This document shows, piece after piece, positions 31,878 through 41,378 of a stretch of 64,000 nucleotides of DNA. The first letter of the stretch is position 1. The number at the start of each line of letters is the position of its first letter. The notes under the pieces were generated by a model, which saw only the letters and a list, made by a program, of their open reading frames with translations, was not told the origin of the DNA and did no database searches. This DNA is from Bacteroidales bacterium (GTDB lineage: Bacteria; Bacteroidota; Bacteroidia; Bacteroidales; UBA932), in assembly GCA_017617475.1 (NCBI GenBank), contig JAFZWC010000022.1, forward strand, positions 1 to 64,000. Reading direction: 5' to 3'. Position numbers and translations under genes: made by a program.

Positions 31878-34800
31878 ATGAACGGACGAAAACTTATCCC
31901 TTCCGTAGTTTTGCTCTTGTTGTTGGCCGGAGCCGGCGGTTTTGCGCAAACAACAGAGTATCAGAAGGATGCTGCCGAGCTGGCCTCCCTTTTCCGTGGC
32001 AAACAGCCGGTCCTGTACCCCTATCGTTTCAACGGAACCTATTACCTGGAAACCCGGGAATTCGGCCTGGGACGCGTCTGGTACAACGGCAAGGTGTACG
32101 AGGCTGTCCCGCTGAACCTCAACGCCAACCAGATGGAGCTGGAGGTCCGCCCATCGCGGGAGTACAGCAGCGTAATTCCCGACCGGAATCAGATTGCCTG
32201 GTTCTCCCTGGACGGCCGCCGCTTCGTGAATCTGGAGTACTGGAGCATTGACCAGGCACGGGAAGGCTTTTACGAACTGGCCCATGATGGCCCCGCGCCC
32301 CTTCTCATCTACAAGCAAAAGGTTTTTATGGTGGGGGATTCCCGCCAGCAGGCCATTTACCGGGACGATTTTGACGGAAATTATGATGCCGGCGTGCCCA
32401 ATTTCTTCGGTAGCCGCGTGAGCTATTTCCAGTTGGAAGGCGGCCGGCTCAAAAAGCTGGGCAAAAAAGCCTTCCTGCGTCTGATGAGGGAGCCAGAAAG
32501 GGCAGGAGAAAGCCCCCTGGACCCGGACCATGTAGCCTGGAGACCCCGGGAAAGCGAGCGTCCCGTCTTCCGTCAGCCATCGGCCCCCCTGAAGGGCGGC
32601 ATCTCGCTGCCGGGCGGCTATTTTGAAGAAAAAGCGGCACAGGACACTCTGCAAGTCACTTATGCCGACAACGCCCTCCGCGCCTCGTACCAGAACAAGA
32701 TTTACAACATTGGAAGCGACGGCGAAACGCCCGGCGCAAAGGCCACGGTGAGCGGCACCGTACTGGAGGCCGAGACCGGCCTGCCTCTGCCTGGCGTGGT
32801 CGTATTTGACGACAACACAGGCACTTACGCCCGTACCAACTCCCGCGGCGTGTACCATATAACACTGCCCAAGGGGGAGAACCGCCTCAACTACAACGCC
32901 GATTCCAAGGAAAGCCTGGCCCTTAAAATAGTCCTCCACTCCGACGGAGACCTGGACATTGTGATGAGCGAAAGAATCACCCTCCTGAAGGGCGCGGTGG
33001 TATCGGCCGAAAGCATGCGCCAGCACCGCAATACCGTGCTGGGCGTAGAATCCGTGAGCATGAAGACGCTCAGCAAGATTCCATCGGCTTTCGGAGAAGG
33101 TGACGTTATCAAGGCCGTGCTTTCGCTGCCGGGCGTCAAGAGCGTGGGAGAAGCGTCCGGCGGTATCAACGTGCGCGGCGGCGCGTCCGACCAGAACCTC
33201 ATCCTGTACAACGACAACACCATCTATAACCCCAACCACCTGTTCGGCATGTTTTCCTCCTTCAACCCCGACCTGGTGGATGGCGTGGAGCTGTACAAGA
33301 GCTCCATCCCGGTGGAATACGGCGGGCGCATTTCCTCCGTCCTGAGCGTAAAGAGCAAGGAGGGAGACCGCAACCGGGTGAGGGGGTCGCTGGGTATCGG
33401 CCTTCTGACCAGCCGCGGCCATATTGAAGGGCCGCTGGGCAAAAAGACTTCTTTCATTGCCGGAGCCCGCACAACCTACTCCAACTGGATTCTGAAACTG
33501 TTGCCCGAGGACAGCGCCTATTCCGGCGGCAGCGCGGGGTTCACCGACGCCAACCTGGGCCTGACGCACCATTTTGATTCGCGCCATTCCCTGCAGCTGT
33601 TCGGCTATTTTGCCACGGACCGCTTCTCCTTCAGCGGAGACACCACTTTCCACTACACCAATTACAACGCATCGACCACCTACCGGTACAGGGCCGATGA
33701 CGGCTCCTCTTTCAAGCTTAGCGCCGGTTACGACCATTTCACCAACACGCTGGGCGCCCATTCCTGGAAAAGCGGGGCCTATGACCTCCAGACCTATATC
33801 CGCCAGGCCTTCCTGAAAGCCGGCGGCGTCAAGAAACTGGGTTCCCACTCGCTCACGCTGGGGGCCGATGCGGTGGCCTACATGCTGGATCCGGGCATCC
33901 TTACGCCCGCCGGAGACGAGTCCCAGGTGATTACGTCCCGCCTGGACCGCGAAATGGGCATTGAACCGGCCGTGTACCTGGCCGACAATTGGGAAGTCTC
34001 CGACCAGTTCTCCGTGGACGGCGGCGTCCGCCTTTCTTCCTTCCTGGCGCTCCCGTCCCATAAGTTTTACGTGGGACCGGAGTTCCGGCTTTCGGCCAAG
34101 TATTCCCCGGTGACCAACCTGTCCTTCAAGGCGGGCTTCAATACTCTCCAGCAGTACATCCACCTCATTTCCAATACCTCCTCCGTGTCCCCCATGGACA
34201 CCTGGCGGCTTTCTTCGGCCCAAATCAAGCCCACTACGGGCTGGCAGGCCGCGGGCGGCGCCTACTGGACACTCCTGGGCTCGGGCATAGACCTTTCCCT
34301 GGACGGGTATTACAAGCAAAGCCGCAACGCGCTGGACTACAAGAGCGGCGCCCTGCTCTCCATGAACCCGAACCTGGCCGACGACCTCCTGCCCGTGCGG
34401 GGCCGGGCCTATGGCGTGGAGCTCATGGCCAAAAAGACCACCGGACGCCTCACGGGATGGGTTTCCTACAGCTATTCCCGCAGCCAGCTCCGGGAAATGG
34501 AAACCCAGAGCATCAACCACGGCGACTGGTATAACGCCCCCTATGACAAACCGCACGAGTTCAAGCTGGCGGGCAATTTTGCCTTCACGCACCGGTACAG
34601 CCTCTCGCTCAACATAGACTATTCCACCGGAAGGCCCGTCACCGTTCCCGTGGGGCGGTACTATTTTGCCGACCAGTGGCGCCTGGCCTATTCGGAGAGA
34701 AACGGCTACCGCATTCCGGATTACTTCCGCATGGACGTGGCCGTAAACGTGGACCCGGGTCATTCCCTGAAGGCTTTCGCCCATGTTTCCTTCACGGTGG

Positions 34801-34937
34801 GAGTTTACAACGTCACCGGACGCAAGAACCCTTATTCCGTCTTCTTCCGCACCGAACCTTCCGGCAAGGTTCGCGGCTATATGCTTTCGGTGTTCGCTTC
34901 CCAGATTCCCTATATCAACCTCAACGTCCTGTTCTGA
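31878..34937 (+). CDS. TonB-dependent outer-membrane receptor with CarboxypepD_reg-like domain (FecA-like)
   Basis: The 1019-residue protein has a signal peptide ending near FAQ. An unusual N-terminal region of about 250 residues follows, then a carboxypeptidase-regulatory-like domain (VSGTVLEAETGLPLPGVVV), a plug domain (INVRGGASDQNLILYNDN) and a C-terminal beta-barrel ending in NLNVLF. It would import a ligand using TonB energy, but the ligand is unknown. It overlaps the DUF4249 gene by one base (TGATG), so the two are translationally coupled. A GTG two codons upstream (31872) is the alternative start. The long N-terminal region is not typical of the receptor family and I do not recognise it. 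Confidence 0.9.
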   Translation: MNGRKLIPSVVLLLLLAGAGGFAQTTEYQKDAAELASLFRGKQPVLYPYRFNGTYYLETREFGLGRVWYNGKVYEAVPLNLNANQMELEVRPSREYSSVIPDRNQIAWFSLDGRRFVNLEYWSIDQAREGFYELAHDGPAPLLIYKQKVFMVGDSRQQAIYRDDFDGNYDAGVPNFFGSRVSYFQLEGGRLKKLGKKAFLRLMREPERAGESPLDPDHVAWRPRESERPVFRQPSAPLKGGISLPGGYFEEKAAQDTLQVTYADNALRASYQNKIYNIGSDGETPGAKATVSGTVLEAETGLPLPGVVVFDDNTGTYARTNSRGVYHITLPKGENRLNYNADSKESLALKIVLHSDGDLDIVMSERITLLKGAVVSAESMRQHRNTVLGVESVSMKTLSKIPSAFGEGDVIKAVLSLPGVKSVGEASGGINVRGGASDQNLILYNDNTIYNPNHLFGMFSSFNPDLVDGVELYKSSIPVEYGGRISSVLSVKSKEGDRNRVRGSLGIGLLTSRGHIEGPLGKKTSFIAGARTTYSNWILKLLPEDSAYSGGSAGFTDANLGLTHHFDSRHSLQLFGYFATDRFSFSGDTTFHYTNYNASTTYRYRADDGSSFKLSAGYDHFTNTLGAHSWKSGAYDLQTYIRQAFLKAGGVKKLGSHSLTLGADAVAYMLDPGILTPAGDESQVITSRLDREMGIEPAVYLADNWEVSDQFSVDGGVRLSSFLALPSHKFYVGPEFRLSAKYSPVTNLSFKAGFNTLQQYIHLISNTSSVSPMDTWRLSSAQIKPTTGWQAAGGAYWTLLGSGIDLSLDGYYKQSRNALDYKSGALLSMNPNLADDLLPVRGRAYGVELMAKKTTGRLTGWVSYSYSRSQLREMETQSINHGDWYNAPYDKPHEFKLAGNFAFTHRYSLSLNIDYSTGRPVTVPVGRYYFADQWRLAYSERNGYRIPDYFRMDVAVNVDPGHSLKAFAHVSFTVGVYNVTGRKNPYSVFFRTEPSGKVRGYMLSVFASQIPYINLNVLF

Positions 34938-36064
34938 TGAAAAAGTGTCTGTTCTTCCTTGCAGCAGCCCTCTGCGCCGGCTCCTGCATCTACCCTTTCA
35001 AGACCGACCTGGAATCGGACGCCTCCCGTACCCTGGTGGTCAACGGAAACATTCTGGTGGGCGGTATAAGCACCATCCAGCTTTCCTACGTGTTCCCGCT
35101 GGAGAAATCGGCCACGGGAAATGTGGCGGGATCGGCCTGGGTCGAGGACGACCTGGGAAATCAGTATTTCCCCGAAGGAGGCCCCTCCACGCGGGGAGAC
35201 TTCCTGTATATTCCCACCGATTCTGACCAGGCCATGAAAGCTACCTCCTTCCGCGCCGTGGTGCAGGCCGACGGGGAAACGTATACCTCCGAATGGACCA
35301 CACCCGACCCCGCACCCCAGATTTCCAGCATCCATTTCGAGGCCGACGACGACAATGTTACCGTGATGGCCGACCTGCAGACCGGCCTGGAGAACCCGGG
35401 CTATCTGGGTTTCCTGTTCGAGGAAACCTGGGAATTCCACTCCGATTTCATGGCGGAATACGAAGTGGACCCCCGGACCTGGAAGATTTCCCAACTCACC
35501 GATCCTTATCCCTATTACTGGTGCTACCGTACGCGCAAACCCATGCAGGTGGTTCTGGCCGATGTGAGACACATGGAAACGGGGAACCTCCAGAATGTGC
35601 CCGTGTGGTCTTTCTCCCGCCAGGACAAGCGCAACCTCAAGAAATACTCCATCCTGGTGAAGGCCTTCGCCCTTTCTGCCGAAGCCTACCGGTACAACCG
35701 GCAGCTGCAGCAGGTATCGGACCAGGGCGGAGACCTGTTCTCGCCCGACCCGGGCTACATGGAAGGGAATCTGGTTTGTTCTTCCCATCCCGGGAAGGAA
35801 GTGATGGGGCTGGTGCTTTCGGGCCGTGTCTCGAGCCGGCGCGTATTCCTGGACTCCCGGTACAGCAAATACCCCGGGCCTGACGAAAGCGTTCTGGGGT
35901 CGGTTCTTCCGGAACTGATGGAAGATTTTTATGAAAGGGGTTACAGGCCCGTCAAATACATCGAGACGGAGGATGGTCCCGCCCTCGGCTGGGGCCTCCA
36001 GCGCTGCTATGACTGCATTGTGGACGGCGGAACCCAGGAAAAACCGGATTTTTGGGAGGACTAG
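34937..36064 (+). CDS. DUF4249 family outer-membrane lipoprotein
   Basis: The 375-residue protein has a lipoprotein signal ending in CAGSC. An Ig-like beta domain (TLVVNGNILVGG onward) follows, and the C-terminus carries a CYDCIVDGG-like ending, as in DUF4249 proteins. The family nearly always sits directly after a TonB-dependent receptor and probably works with it on the cell surface, but the function is not established. The start is fixed by the one-base overlap with the receptor stop. Confidence 0.85.
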   Translation: MKKCLFFLAAALCAGSCIYPFKTDLESDASRTLVVNGNILVGGISTIQLSYVFPLEKSATGNVAGSAWVEDDLGNQYFPEGGPSTRGDFLYIPTDSDQAMKATSFRAVVQADGETYTSEWTTPDPAPQISSIHFEADDDNVTVMADLQTGLENPGYLGFLFEETWEFHSDFMAEYEVDPRTWKISQLTDPYPYYWCYRTRKPMQVVLADVRHMETGNLQNVPVWSFSRQDKRNLKKYSILVKAFALSAEAYRYNRQLQQVSDQGGDLFSPDPGYMEGNLVCSSHPGKEVMGLVLSGRVSSRRVFLDSRYSKYPGPDESVLGSVLPELMEDFYERGYRPVKYIETEDGPALGWGLQRCYDCIVDGGTQEKPDFWED

Positions 36065-36067
36065 GCC

Positions 36068-37672
36068 ATGAAAAGAACTCTTCTCGTTTTCCTTCTTTTG
36101 GGGTTGGGGCTCTGGGCCCACCCCCAGGATAAGATTTATGTTTCTACCGACCGTCAGGCCTACCTGTCCGGGGAGGAAGTTTTCTGCTCTCTCTTCTGCG
36201 TGGACGAAAACGGCCGCAGAAACGATTTTAGCGCCGTGTCCTATGTAGAACTCGTCTCCACGGAAGGAACCGCCGCAGAGGCCAAAATAGGCCTGTTTAA
36301 CGGCAGGGGCGCCGGTTCGTTCCGGATTCCGGCATCGGCCCCAACCGGAAATTACCGCCTTATGGCCTATACAGCCCGGAGCGCCGCCACACCGGAGGCG
36401 TCCCGCATACTCTCCGTCTACAATCCCTTCTCTTCCTCACGGGTGAAGGACGGGGTTTCGCTGGTTCCCGAGGATCAGTATAAGCCGGCCGTTGCCGCCG
36501 ACTGCTCGGACGGTGTCCAGCTCTCCCTTCCAGCCCGCCTGTCTCCCGGACGTACGGCGTCGCTGGTGGTAAGCGGAACCCGCCAAGCGGCCCAGCTTGC
36601 CGTTTCGGTTTACCATGAAGACGGCCTGGAAGAGGCCGGCGGAATAACCCTCGCCTCTTTCCTGAAGGGCACGCCCGCCGGGAAAGGAAACCGGCCGGCC
36701 GAGTATGAGGGAGAAATCCTGTATGCCACCGTGGAAGGGGAAGGCACCACGGCCATCCTTTCCACCGCCGGCGACCCTTCGCTGGTATACCTGGGGAGAA
36801 GCGACGAAAACGGCCGCATCCGCTTTTACACGGGCAATATTTACGGGGACCGGGAACTGGTCTGCGAGGTTCTGGCCGACGGTGGAACCGCGGGGCACAT
36901 CAATATCGGCAGCCCCTTTGCCCATCCGGAAGCGGGTCCCGTGCCGCCGCTGGTTCTGAGTCCCGCCCAGCGGGATGCCCTGGTCGGCCGAAAGGCAGCC
37001 CTTCTTTCCGGAAATACCGTTCTGGATACCCTGGTTAACTATTTGCCCAAGCGGGAAGACCTTCTGCTGGAAGGCATTACGCCGCTGCGGTATCACCTGG
37101 ACGATTACAGCCGTTTCCCCTCCGTTCAGGAGGTCTGCGTGGAAATCATTCGCGAGCTCCAGTATTCCCGCAACCGCGACAAATGGACCATGAAGATGGT
37201 TGTCACCGACGGCAACAAGGAGCGTAACTACTTGCAGGACAACATTCTGGTAATGATGGACGGCGTGGTGCTCACCGACCACAGCATGCTGGCCGATTTT
37301 GATGCCATGCTTCTGGAAGACGTTTACCTGTACCGCCATGCGGTGGTGCTGGGTGGCGTTTCCTACAACGGCGTAGTGAATTTTGTCACCAAGAAGAATT
37401 ATGTGACCTCCCTGCTCTTCCCCGACAACGTGCGCGTGGTGGATTTCAAGGGCGTATCCTATCCCGTGGCCTATCCGGGAACGGTGGTGAACCCGGAGAA
37501 AGACCTTCGGCAGCTCCTGTTCTGGCATCCCGCCCTGGAGGTAAAGGCCGACGCCTCCCTCTATATTCCGCTCACCATGCCGGCATATGGCGGCCGCTTC
37601 CGCGCCGTGGCCGAAGGCTGGCTGGAAGACGGCACCCCTGTCCGTGCCGAATTCTGTTTTGAGGTAGAATAA
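36068..37672 (+). CDS. Secreted MG2-like (alpha-2-macroglobulin N-terminal-type) protein
   Basis: The 534-residue protein has a signal peptide (cleavage near AHPQ). The opening repeat DKIYVSTDRQAYLSGEEVFC resembles the MG2 domains of bacterial macroglobulin-like proteins. Near the C-terminal third, LQDNILVMMDGVVLTDHSMLADF and GVSYNGVVNFVTKKN resemble a receptor-plug-like segment. No thioester motif is visible. It is 3 bp after the DUF4249 gene, so it is the third gene of the receptor operon. The function is unknown; surface display with the receptor is inference. Confidence 0.65.
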   Translation: MKRTLLVFLLLGLGLWAHPQDKIYVSTDRQAYLSGEEVFCSLFCVDENGRRNDFSAVSYVELVSTEGTAAEAKIGLFNGRGAGSFRIPASAPTGNYRLMAYTARSAATPEASRILSVYNPFSSSRVKDGVSLVPEDQYKPAVAADCSDGVQLSLPARLSPGRTASLVVSGTRQAAQLAVSVYHEDGLEEAGGITLASFLKGTPAGKGNRPAEYEGEILYATVEGEGTTAILSTAGDPSLVYLGRSDENGRIRFYTGNIYGDRELVCEVLADGGTAGHINIGSPFAHPEAGPVPPLVLSPAQRDALVGRKAALLSGNTVLDTLVNYLPKREDLLLEGITPLRYHLDDYSRFPSVQEVCVEIIRELQYSRNRDKWTMKMVVTDGNKERNYLQDNILVMMDGVVLTDHSMLADFDAMLLEDVYLYRHAVVLGGVSYNGVVNFVTKKNYVTSLLFPDNVRVVDFKGVSYPVAYPGTVVNPEKDLRQLLFWHPALEVKADASLYIPLTMPAYGGRFRAVAEGWLEDGTPVRAEFCFEVE

Positions 37673-37703
37673 AAAGCCCCCCGGTTGTAGCCGGGGGCTT
37701 TTT
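37671..37703 (+). terminator. Intrinsic terminator after the receptor operon
   Basis: AAAAAGCCCCC pairs with GGGGGCTTTTT around a short loop, directly on the stop codon of the upstream gene. Symmetric A/T runs also allow it to serve the convergent PorV-like gene. Confidence 0.92.
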
Positions 37704-37730
37704 GTCATTTCGAGCGAAGCCGGGAAATCT
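37703..37730. repeat. Dispersed hairpin repeat, ATTTC/GAAAT variant
   Basis: A single unit TGTCATTTCGAGCGAAG...GGGAAATCT. Both arms differ from the other copies in a compensatory way. It lies between convergent genes. Confidence 0.7.
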
Positions 37731-37732
37731 CT

Positions 37733-38623
37733 TTAAAAGGCGTAACCTAGTCCTACGCAAAGCGTGTTACCTATAGTCTTGTTGGCCAGGAGGTAACTCA
37801 CGTCCACGTGGATTCCGGCGAACTTGGCTCCCAGGCCCATAGAAGCATACGTGGGCAGCGGAGACTGGCCGGTTCCCAGGTGGAAGCCCGCCCTAACGAA
37901 GACCATGTCGTTCCAGCCGTACTGGGCGCCCAGAGCCGCACCCACGCCGCCGGTGAAGAAAACGTCGGCATCGGCCGCCAAAGAGACGGCGTTGGTTCCG
38001 AACGTCACGTCATACCCCAGGCCCACCTTGGCCGATGTCGGGAGTCCGTACGACTGCTCGCCGCTCTTCACGGGCGTTCCCAGGGAAGCCACACCCACGG
38101 CGGCGCTGAATCCCTGCTTGCTGAACATCAAAAACGCATCTCCCGCAATGGCACTGTAATTGACGTCCGAGGCCACGGAACTCTGGGCAAATTTCACATT
38201 TACGCCCACCGAAAGGAAATCCGTTATGGCAAAGCCCACACCGGCGCCCACCAGCAGATCGGACGGGGCGAAGGTCGCTTTCCCGTTGCCTGTATTGTCG
38301 AACAGGGTATACTCCAGACCCTGCTGGTATGCTCCCACGACGTGAATTCCCAGCCGGCTTCCCACACGGATGCCGCCCAACAGGTTTATGTTGGTACTCT
38401 TGGCTCCGCCGGGCGCCCAGTTCTGGTAGGAGACTGCGATATCGCTGCCGCGGAAGGGAACGGCCGCCGGGTTATATAAAGGTGAAAGGGCTTCCGTTCC
38501 GCCCATGGCCGAAGTGATGGCGCTGCGGTCAATCCTCAGGAAAGGCAGGGCCGGAGACTCCTGTGCGAAGGCCGCGGCGGGCAGCAAAGCCGCCATCAAA
38601 GCTATGAGAATGTTCTTTTTCAT
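37733..38623 (-). CDS. PorV/PorQ-family outer-membrane protein
   Basis: The 296-residue protein has a signal peptide (cleavage after AAAFAQ) and a beta-barrel pattern typical of the PorV/PorQ (UPF0164) family: ALPFLRIDRSAITSAMGG at the start, LYNPAAVPF, and a final aromatic residue (GLGYAF). PorV shuttles type IX secretion substrates to the surface attachment complex. It lies 6 bp downstream of a protease gene that ends in a type IX sorting domain, so a dedicated partner is plausible. Confidence 0.82.
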   Translation of the reverse strand: MKKNILIALMAALLPAAAFAQESPALPFLRIDRSAITSAMGGTEALSPLYNPAAVPFRGSDIAVSYQNWAPGGAKSTNINLLGGIRVGSRLGIHVVGAYQQGLEYTLFDNTGNGKATFAPSDLLVGAGVGFAITDFLSVGVNVKFAQSSVASDVNYSAIAGDAFLMFSKQGFSAAVGVASLGTPVKSGEQSYGLPTSAKVGLGYDVTFGTNAVSLAADADVFFTGGVGAALGAQYGWNDMVFVRAGFHLGTGQSPLPTYASMGLGAKFAGIHVDVSYLLANKTIGNTLCVGLGYAF

Positions 38624-38629
38624 GGTCTT

Positions 38630-41275
38630 TTACTTTTTGACGACGGTTTGCTTGTGTTCCGTGCCTCCCAAGGTGATGGCGGCCGAATAAACGCCCGGTG
38701 CTACGCGGGTCATATCGATGACGGCCGGATCGAAGGCGCTGCCGCTCACGGTGCCGTCAAACACCACGCCGCCCGTAGCGCTCACAATGCGCACGGCCAT
38801 GCTCACGGGATTCACTTCCCGGTTGGTAATGTACAGCTTGTCCGTAACCGGATTCGGATAGGCCGATATCACCACGTCACCGGTGCGGACCGCCACCTTG
38901 AACTCGGCGCTAGCCGACTTGCCCAGCGGGTCGTTGGCCGTTACGCTCACGGATGCCAGGCCGTTGGAAATGGCTGTTCCTGAGAGCTTTCCGCTGTTGG
39001 TCGTGATGTGCACAGCCGATCCGGACGTGTTGGTAGCCGTATAAACCAGAACGTCCCCGTCTTCGTCGGAAAAATAATCGGACAGGGTCAGGCTGAAGTC
39101 TTCGCCCTGAGTGGTAAGAATCCGGTTTTCCATCTGTTTCTTCAGAACGGGACCGTGATTCTCCAGAATGGTATACGTCACCTCGGCCTGAGCCGACGCG
39201 CCATAAGGGTCCTCGGCCAGGATCTTTGACACATAAGTGCCCGCCTGGGCCTGGGTGGCATTGATCTGCAGCGTGTACGTCCCTTCCGGATTGGCGCGCC
39301 ACGATTCGGCCGCCGAACCCGGCGTATGGGTCACCGTGATTTCGTGACTGTCGGGATCCTCTATGTGGAACAGGATGGCGCGGGTCTCGGAAGCCTTGAT
39401 GCGCAGGTTGGAAAGATCCTCGTCAGCGGTAATCTTGGGAGGATTGTTAACAGCAGTCCGGGCCGACACCGTAGCGGAAGGTCCGGAAAAAACCCGGTTG
39501 GCGTTGTAGGCGTATATTCTCACGTAATACTCCTTTTCAAACTCCAGATTCCGGAGCGGAATGGAGACGACGTCGCCTATCCTTTCCGTGGAAAGGCCGA
39601 AATAAGCCTCCTCTACGCCTTCTTTCTTCTCGGTGGGAGTGGAGGCCTCCAGGTCGGCCTTGCTGGCGCTGTAGTGCACCAAAAAGCCCGCGGCGGGGAT
39701 GTTGTCGTGTCCCGTTACTTTCCAGCTGGCAATTAGGGAATTGGCCTGGGCCGACACGGAAAGGGTGGTCACGGTGGCCGGAGGGGTTGTGTCTCCGTAA
39801 TTGATGGCGTTCCAGGCGTCCACCAGCGGACCCACCTGGTAACTGGACAAGTCAACTTTGGAACTGGTTCCGTTGAGAAGTTTGTCCACAAGCATGTCCC
39901 GGGTGAAACCCATTCCTCCGCAGGCGGCCACCACCAGGGCAGCTACGCCGGAGACGTGCGGGCACGCCATGGACGTTCCCTGCATGGTACCGTACTGGTT
40001 ATCGGGAAGCGTACTCAGGATGCTGTAATTCCCGTCTCCTCCCGGTGCGGCAAGGTCTACCCAGTCGCCGTAGCAGGTATAGCTGGACGGACGCCCGGTT
40101 GCACCGAGGGCACCCACCGCAAGGATGCCCGGATACCCTGACGGGGCACCATATTCCGTGGCGTCATTACCGGCCGAGAAAATGACCACACCGCCCGCCA
40201 TGGGGCCCACCTGCTTGCCGTTCTTGTCCAATCCCGCATTTGAGTTGAAGTAATCTACGGCATCCTTCAGGGAAGAATGGTATTCGCCGCTGTTGGGCTT
40301 CAGATAGAATTCATGGTCTTTCCGGGCATTGTCTGCGTCGTAATTCTTATGGTCTTCGTCCCAATAGTCATAGCCCCAGCTGTTGTTCACAATGACGGCG
40401 CCATGGTCGGCCGCCCACTTGATGGCCGTGGAGAAATCGTTGGCCTTTGAATTGTCATCGGCAAAGACCTGGCACGAAATGATGGTGGTTCCCTTTTCTC
40501 CGGTTACGGCATTGCCGCCGGCGATACCCGCCACGCCCAAACCGTTGTTGCCCATGGCGGCAATGGTGCCGGCTACGTGTGTACCGTGACTCCCCGCCAC
40601 AATATTCCCGGAACTGGTTATAAAGTTATAGCTGTTGGCCAGGTCCACGTTATCCTTAAGGTCTTCGTGCGAGAAATCTACTCCGCCATCCACTACGGCC
40701 ACCACCACGCTGGGGTCTCCCGTGGTAATATTAATCCATACCGGAGCCGCGTTTACATCCACCCCGGCTACGGTTCCCTTGATGGAGCCATCGTTGAAAA
40801 GGTCCCACTGATCGGAGAACCGGGGGTCGTTGAAGACCGATTCGGCCTGCACGCGGACGGCGCGCCGCTGCTCCACCGTTACCACGCCGGGCACATCGGC
40901 CAGGGACGCTTCCGCCTTGGTGGCAGGCATTTCTGCGTTGTAAGTAACCGTATACCATTTATGCAGCCCGGCGGCCCGGGTACGGGGTTCGAATTCCCCG
41001 GCATCGGGGAACAGACGCTCCATGGAAATTACGCCCAACTGCTCCATAACAGAGTTGAAACCCTCTGCCTTGGTAACGAAGGTGCCGGTTCCAAGGGCGG
41101 CTTCCAGATCCTGGGCCAGCCCTTCTTCCAAATACAAGTTCACCTGCTGCACCCGGGGCGCGGCGGCTTCCGCCACGGCGGGAGCTTCCTCCGGGAGAAT
41201 GGTCTCTACCGGTGCCCGCTGGCAGGAAAAAACCAGCACAAGGGCCAGGGAGAGCATTCCAAATTGTCTTCTCAT
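38630..41275 (-). CDS. Surface subtilisin-like (S8) protease with type IX secretion C-terminal domain
   Basis: The 881-residue protein begins with a lipobox-like VLVFSC and a prodomain of about 130 residues. The S8 catalytic domain follows: Asp in VVAVVDGGVDFSHEDL, His in GSHGTHVAGTIAA, Ser in GTSMACPHVSGVAAL. Next come a fibronectin type III-like domain (from PPATVTTLSVS) and cadherin-like repeats (NNPPKIT, NHGPVLKK). The last 80 residues, YPNPVTDKLYI to GTEHKQTVVKK, form a type A type IX sorting domain. A lipoprotein signal combined with a type IX tail is unusual. It probably shares an operon with the PorV-like gene. The substrate is unknown. Confidence 0.9.
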   Translation of the reverse strand: MRRQFGMLSLALVLVFSCQRAPVETILPEEAPAVAEAAAPRVQQVNLYLEEGLAQDLEAALGTGTFVTKAEGFNSVMEQLGVISMERLFPDAGEFEPRTRAAGLHKWYTVTYNAEMPATKAEASLADVPGVVTVEQRRAVRVQAESVFNDPRFSDQWDLFNDGSIKGTVAGVDVNAAPVWINITTGDPSVVVAVVDGGVDFSHEDLKDNVDLANSYNFITSSGNIVAGSHGTHVAGTIAAMGNNGLGVAGIAGGNAVTGEKGTTIISCQVFADDNSKANDFSTAIKWAADHGAVIVNNSWGYDYWDEDHKNYDADNARKDHEFYLKPNSGEYHSSLKDAVDYFNSNAGLDKNGKQVGPMAGGVVIFSAGNDATEYGAPSGYPGILAVGALGATGRPSSYTCYGDWVDLAAPGGDGNYSILSTLPDNQYGTMQGTSMACPHVSGVAALVVAACGGMGFTRDMLVDKLLNGTSSKVDLSSYQVGPLVDAWNAINYGDTTPPATVTTLSVSAQANSLIASWKVTGHDNIPAAGFLVHYSASKADLEASTPTEKKEGVEEAYFGLSTERIGDVVSIPLRNLEFEKEYYVRIYAYNANRVFSGPSATVSARTAVNNPPKITADEDLSNLRIKASETRAILFHIEDPDSHEITVTHTPGSAAESWRANPEGTYTLQINATQAQAGTYVSKILAEDPYGASAQAEVTYTILENHGPVLKKQMENRILTTQGEDFSLTLSDYFSDEDGDVLVYTATNTSGSAVHITTNSGKLSGTAISNGLASVSVTANDPLGKSASAEFKVAVRTGDVVISAYPNPVTDKLYITNREVNPVSMAVRIVSATGGVVFDGTVSGSAFDPAVIDMTRVAPGVYSAAITLGGTEHKQTVVKK

Positions 41276-41291
41276 ATCGTCAAAATTTTGT

Positions 41292-41299
41292 TAAAGATA
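41292..41299 (-). promoter_or_regulatory. TAnnTTTG-like box for the S8 protease
   Basis: TATCTTTA on the minus strand, 16 bp upstream of the ATG; last base differs from the consensus. Confidence 0.4.
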
Positions 41300-41323
41300 G
41301 GACATTTTTTCAAGATAAAGAAA

Positions 41324-41354
41324 TGCGGCCAACCCCGGAAAAGGGCTGGCCGCA
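41324..41354 (-). terminator. Terminator-like stem after the SusCD-lipoprotein operon
   Basis: GCGGCCA pairs with TGGCCGC and CCC with GGG around a CGGAAAA loop; T-rich sequence follows on the minus strand. It separates the lipoprotein gene from the protease gene. Confidence 0.75.
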
Positions 41355-41378
41355 AACAGGTGTTTATCTATCAAACGC

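Noticed and set aside
31815..34784. 989-codon minus-strand frame opposite the TonB-dependent receptor
   Set aside because: Antisense shadow of a well-supported receptor gene; composition is that of a reversed coding frame.
40983..41000. tRNA T-arm-like GGTTCGAATTCC
   Set aside because: It lies inside the S8 protease prodomain coding sequence with no cloverleaf partner.
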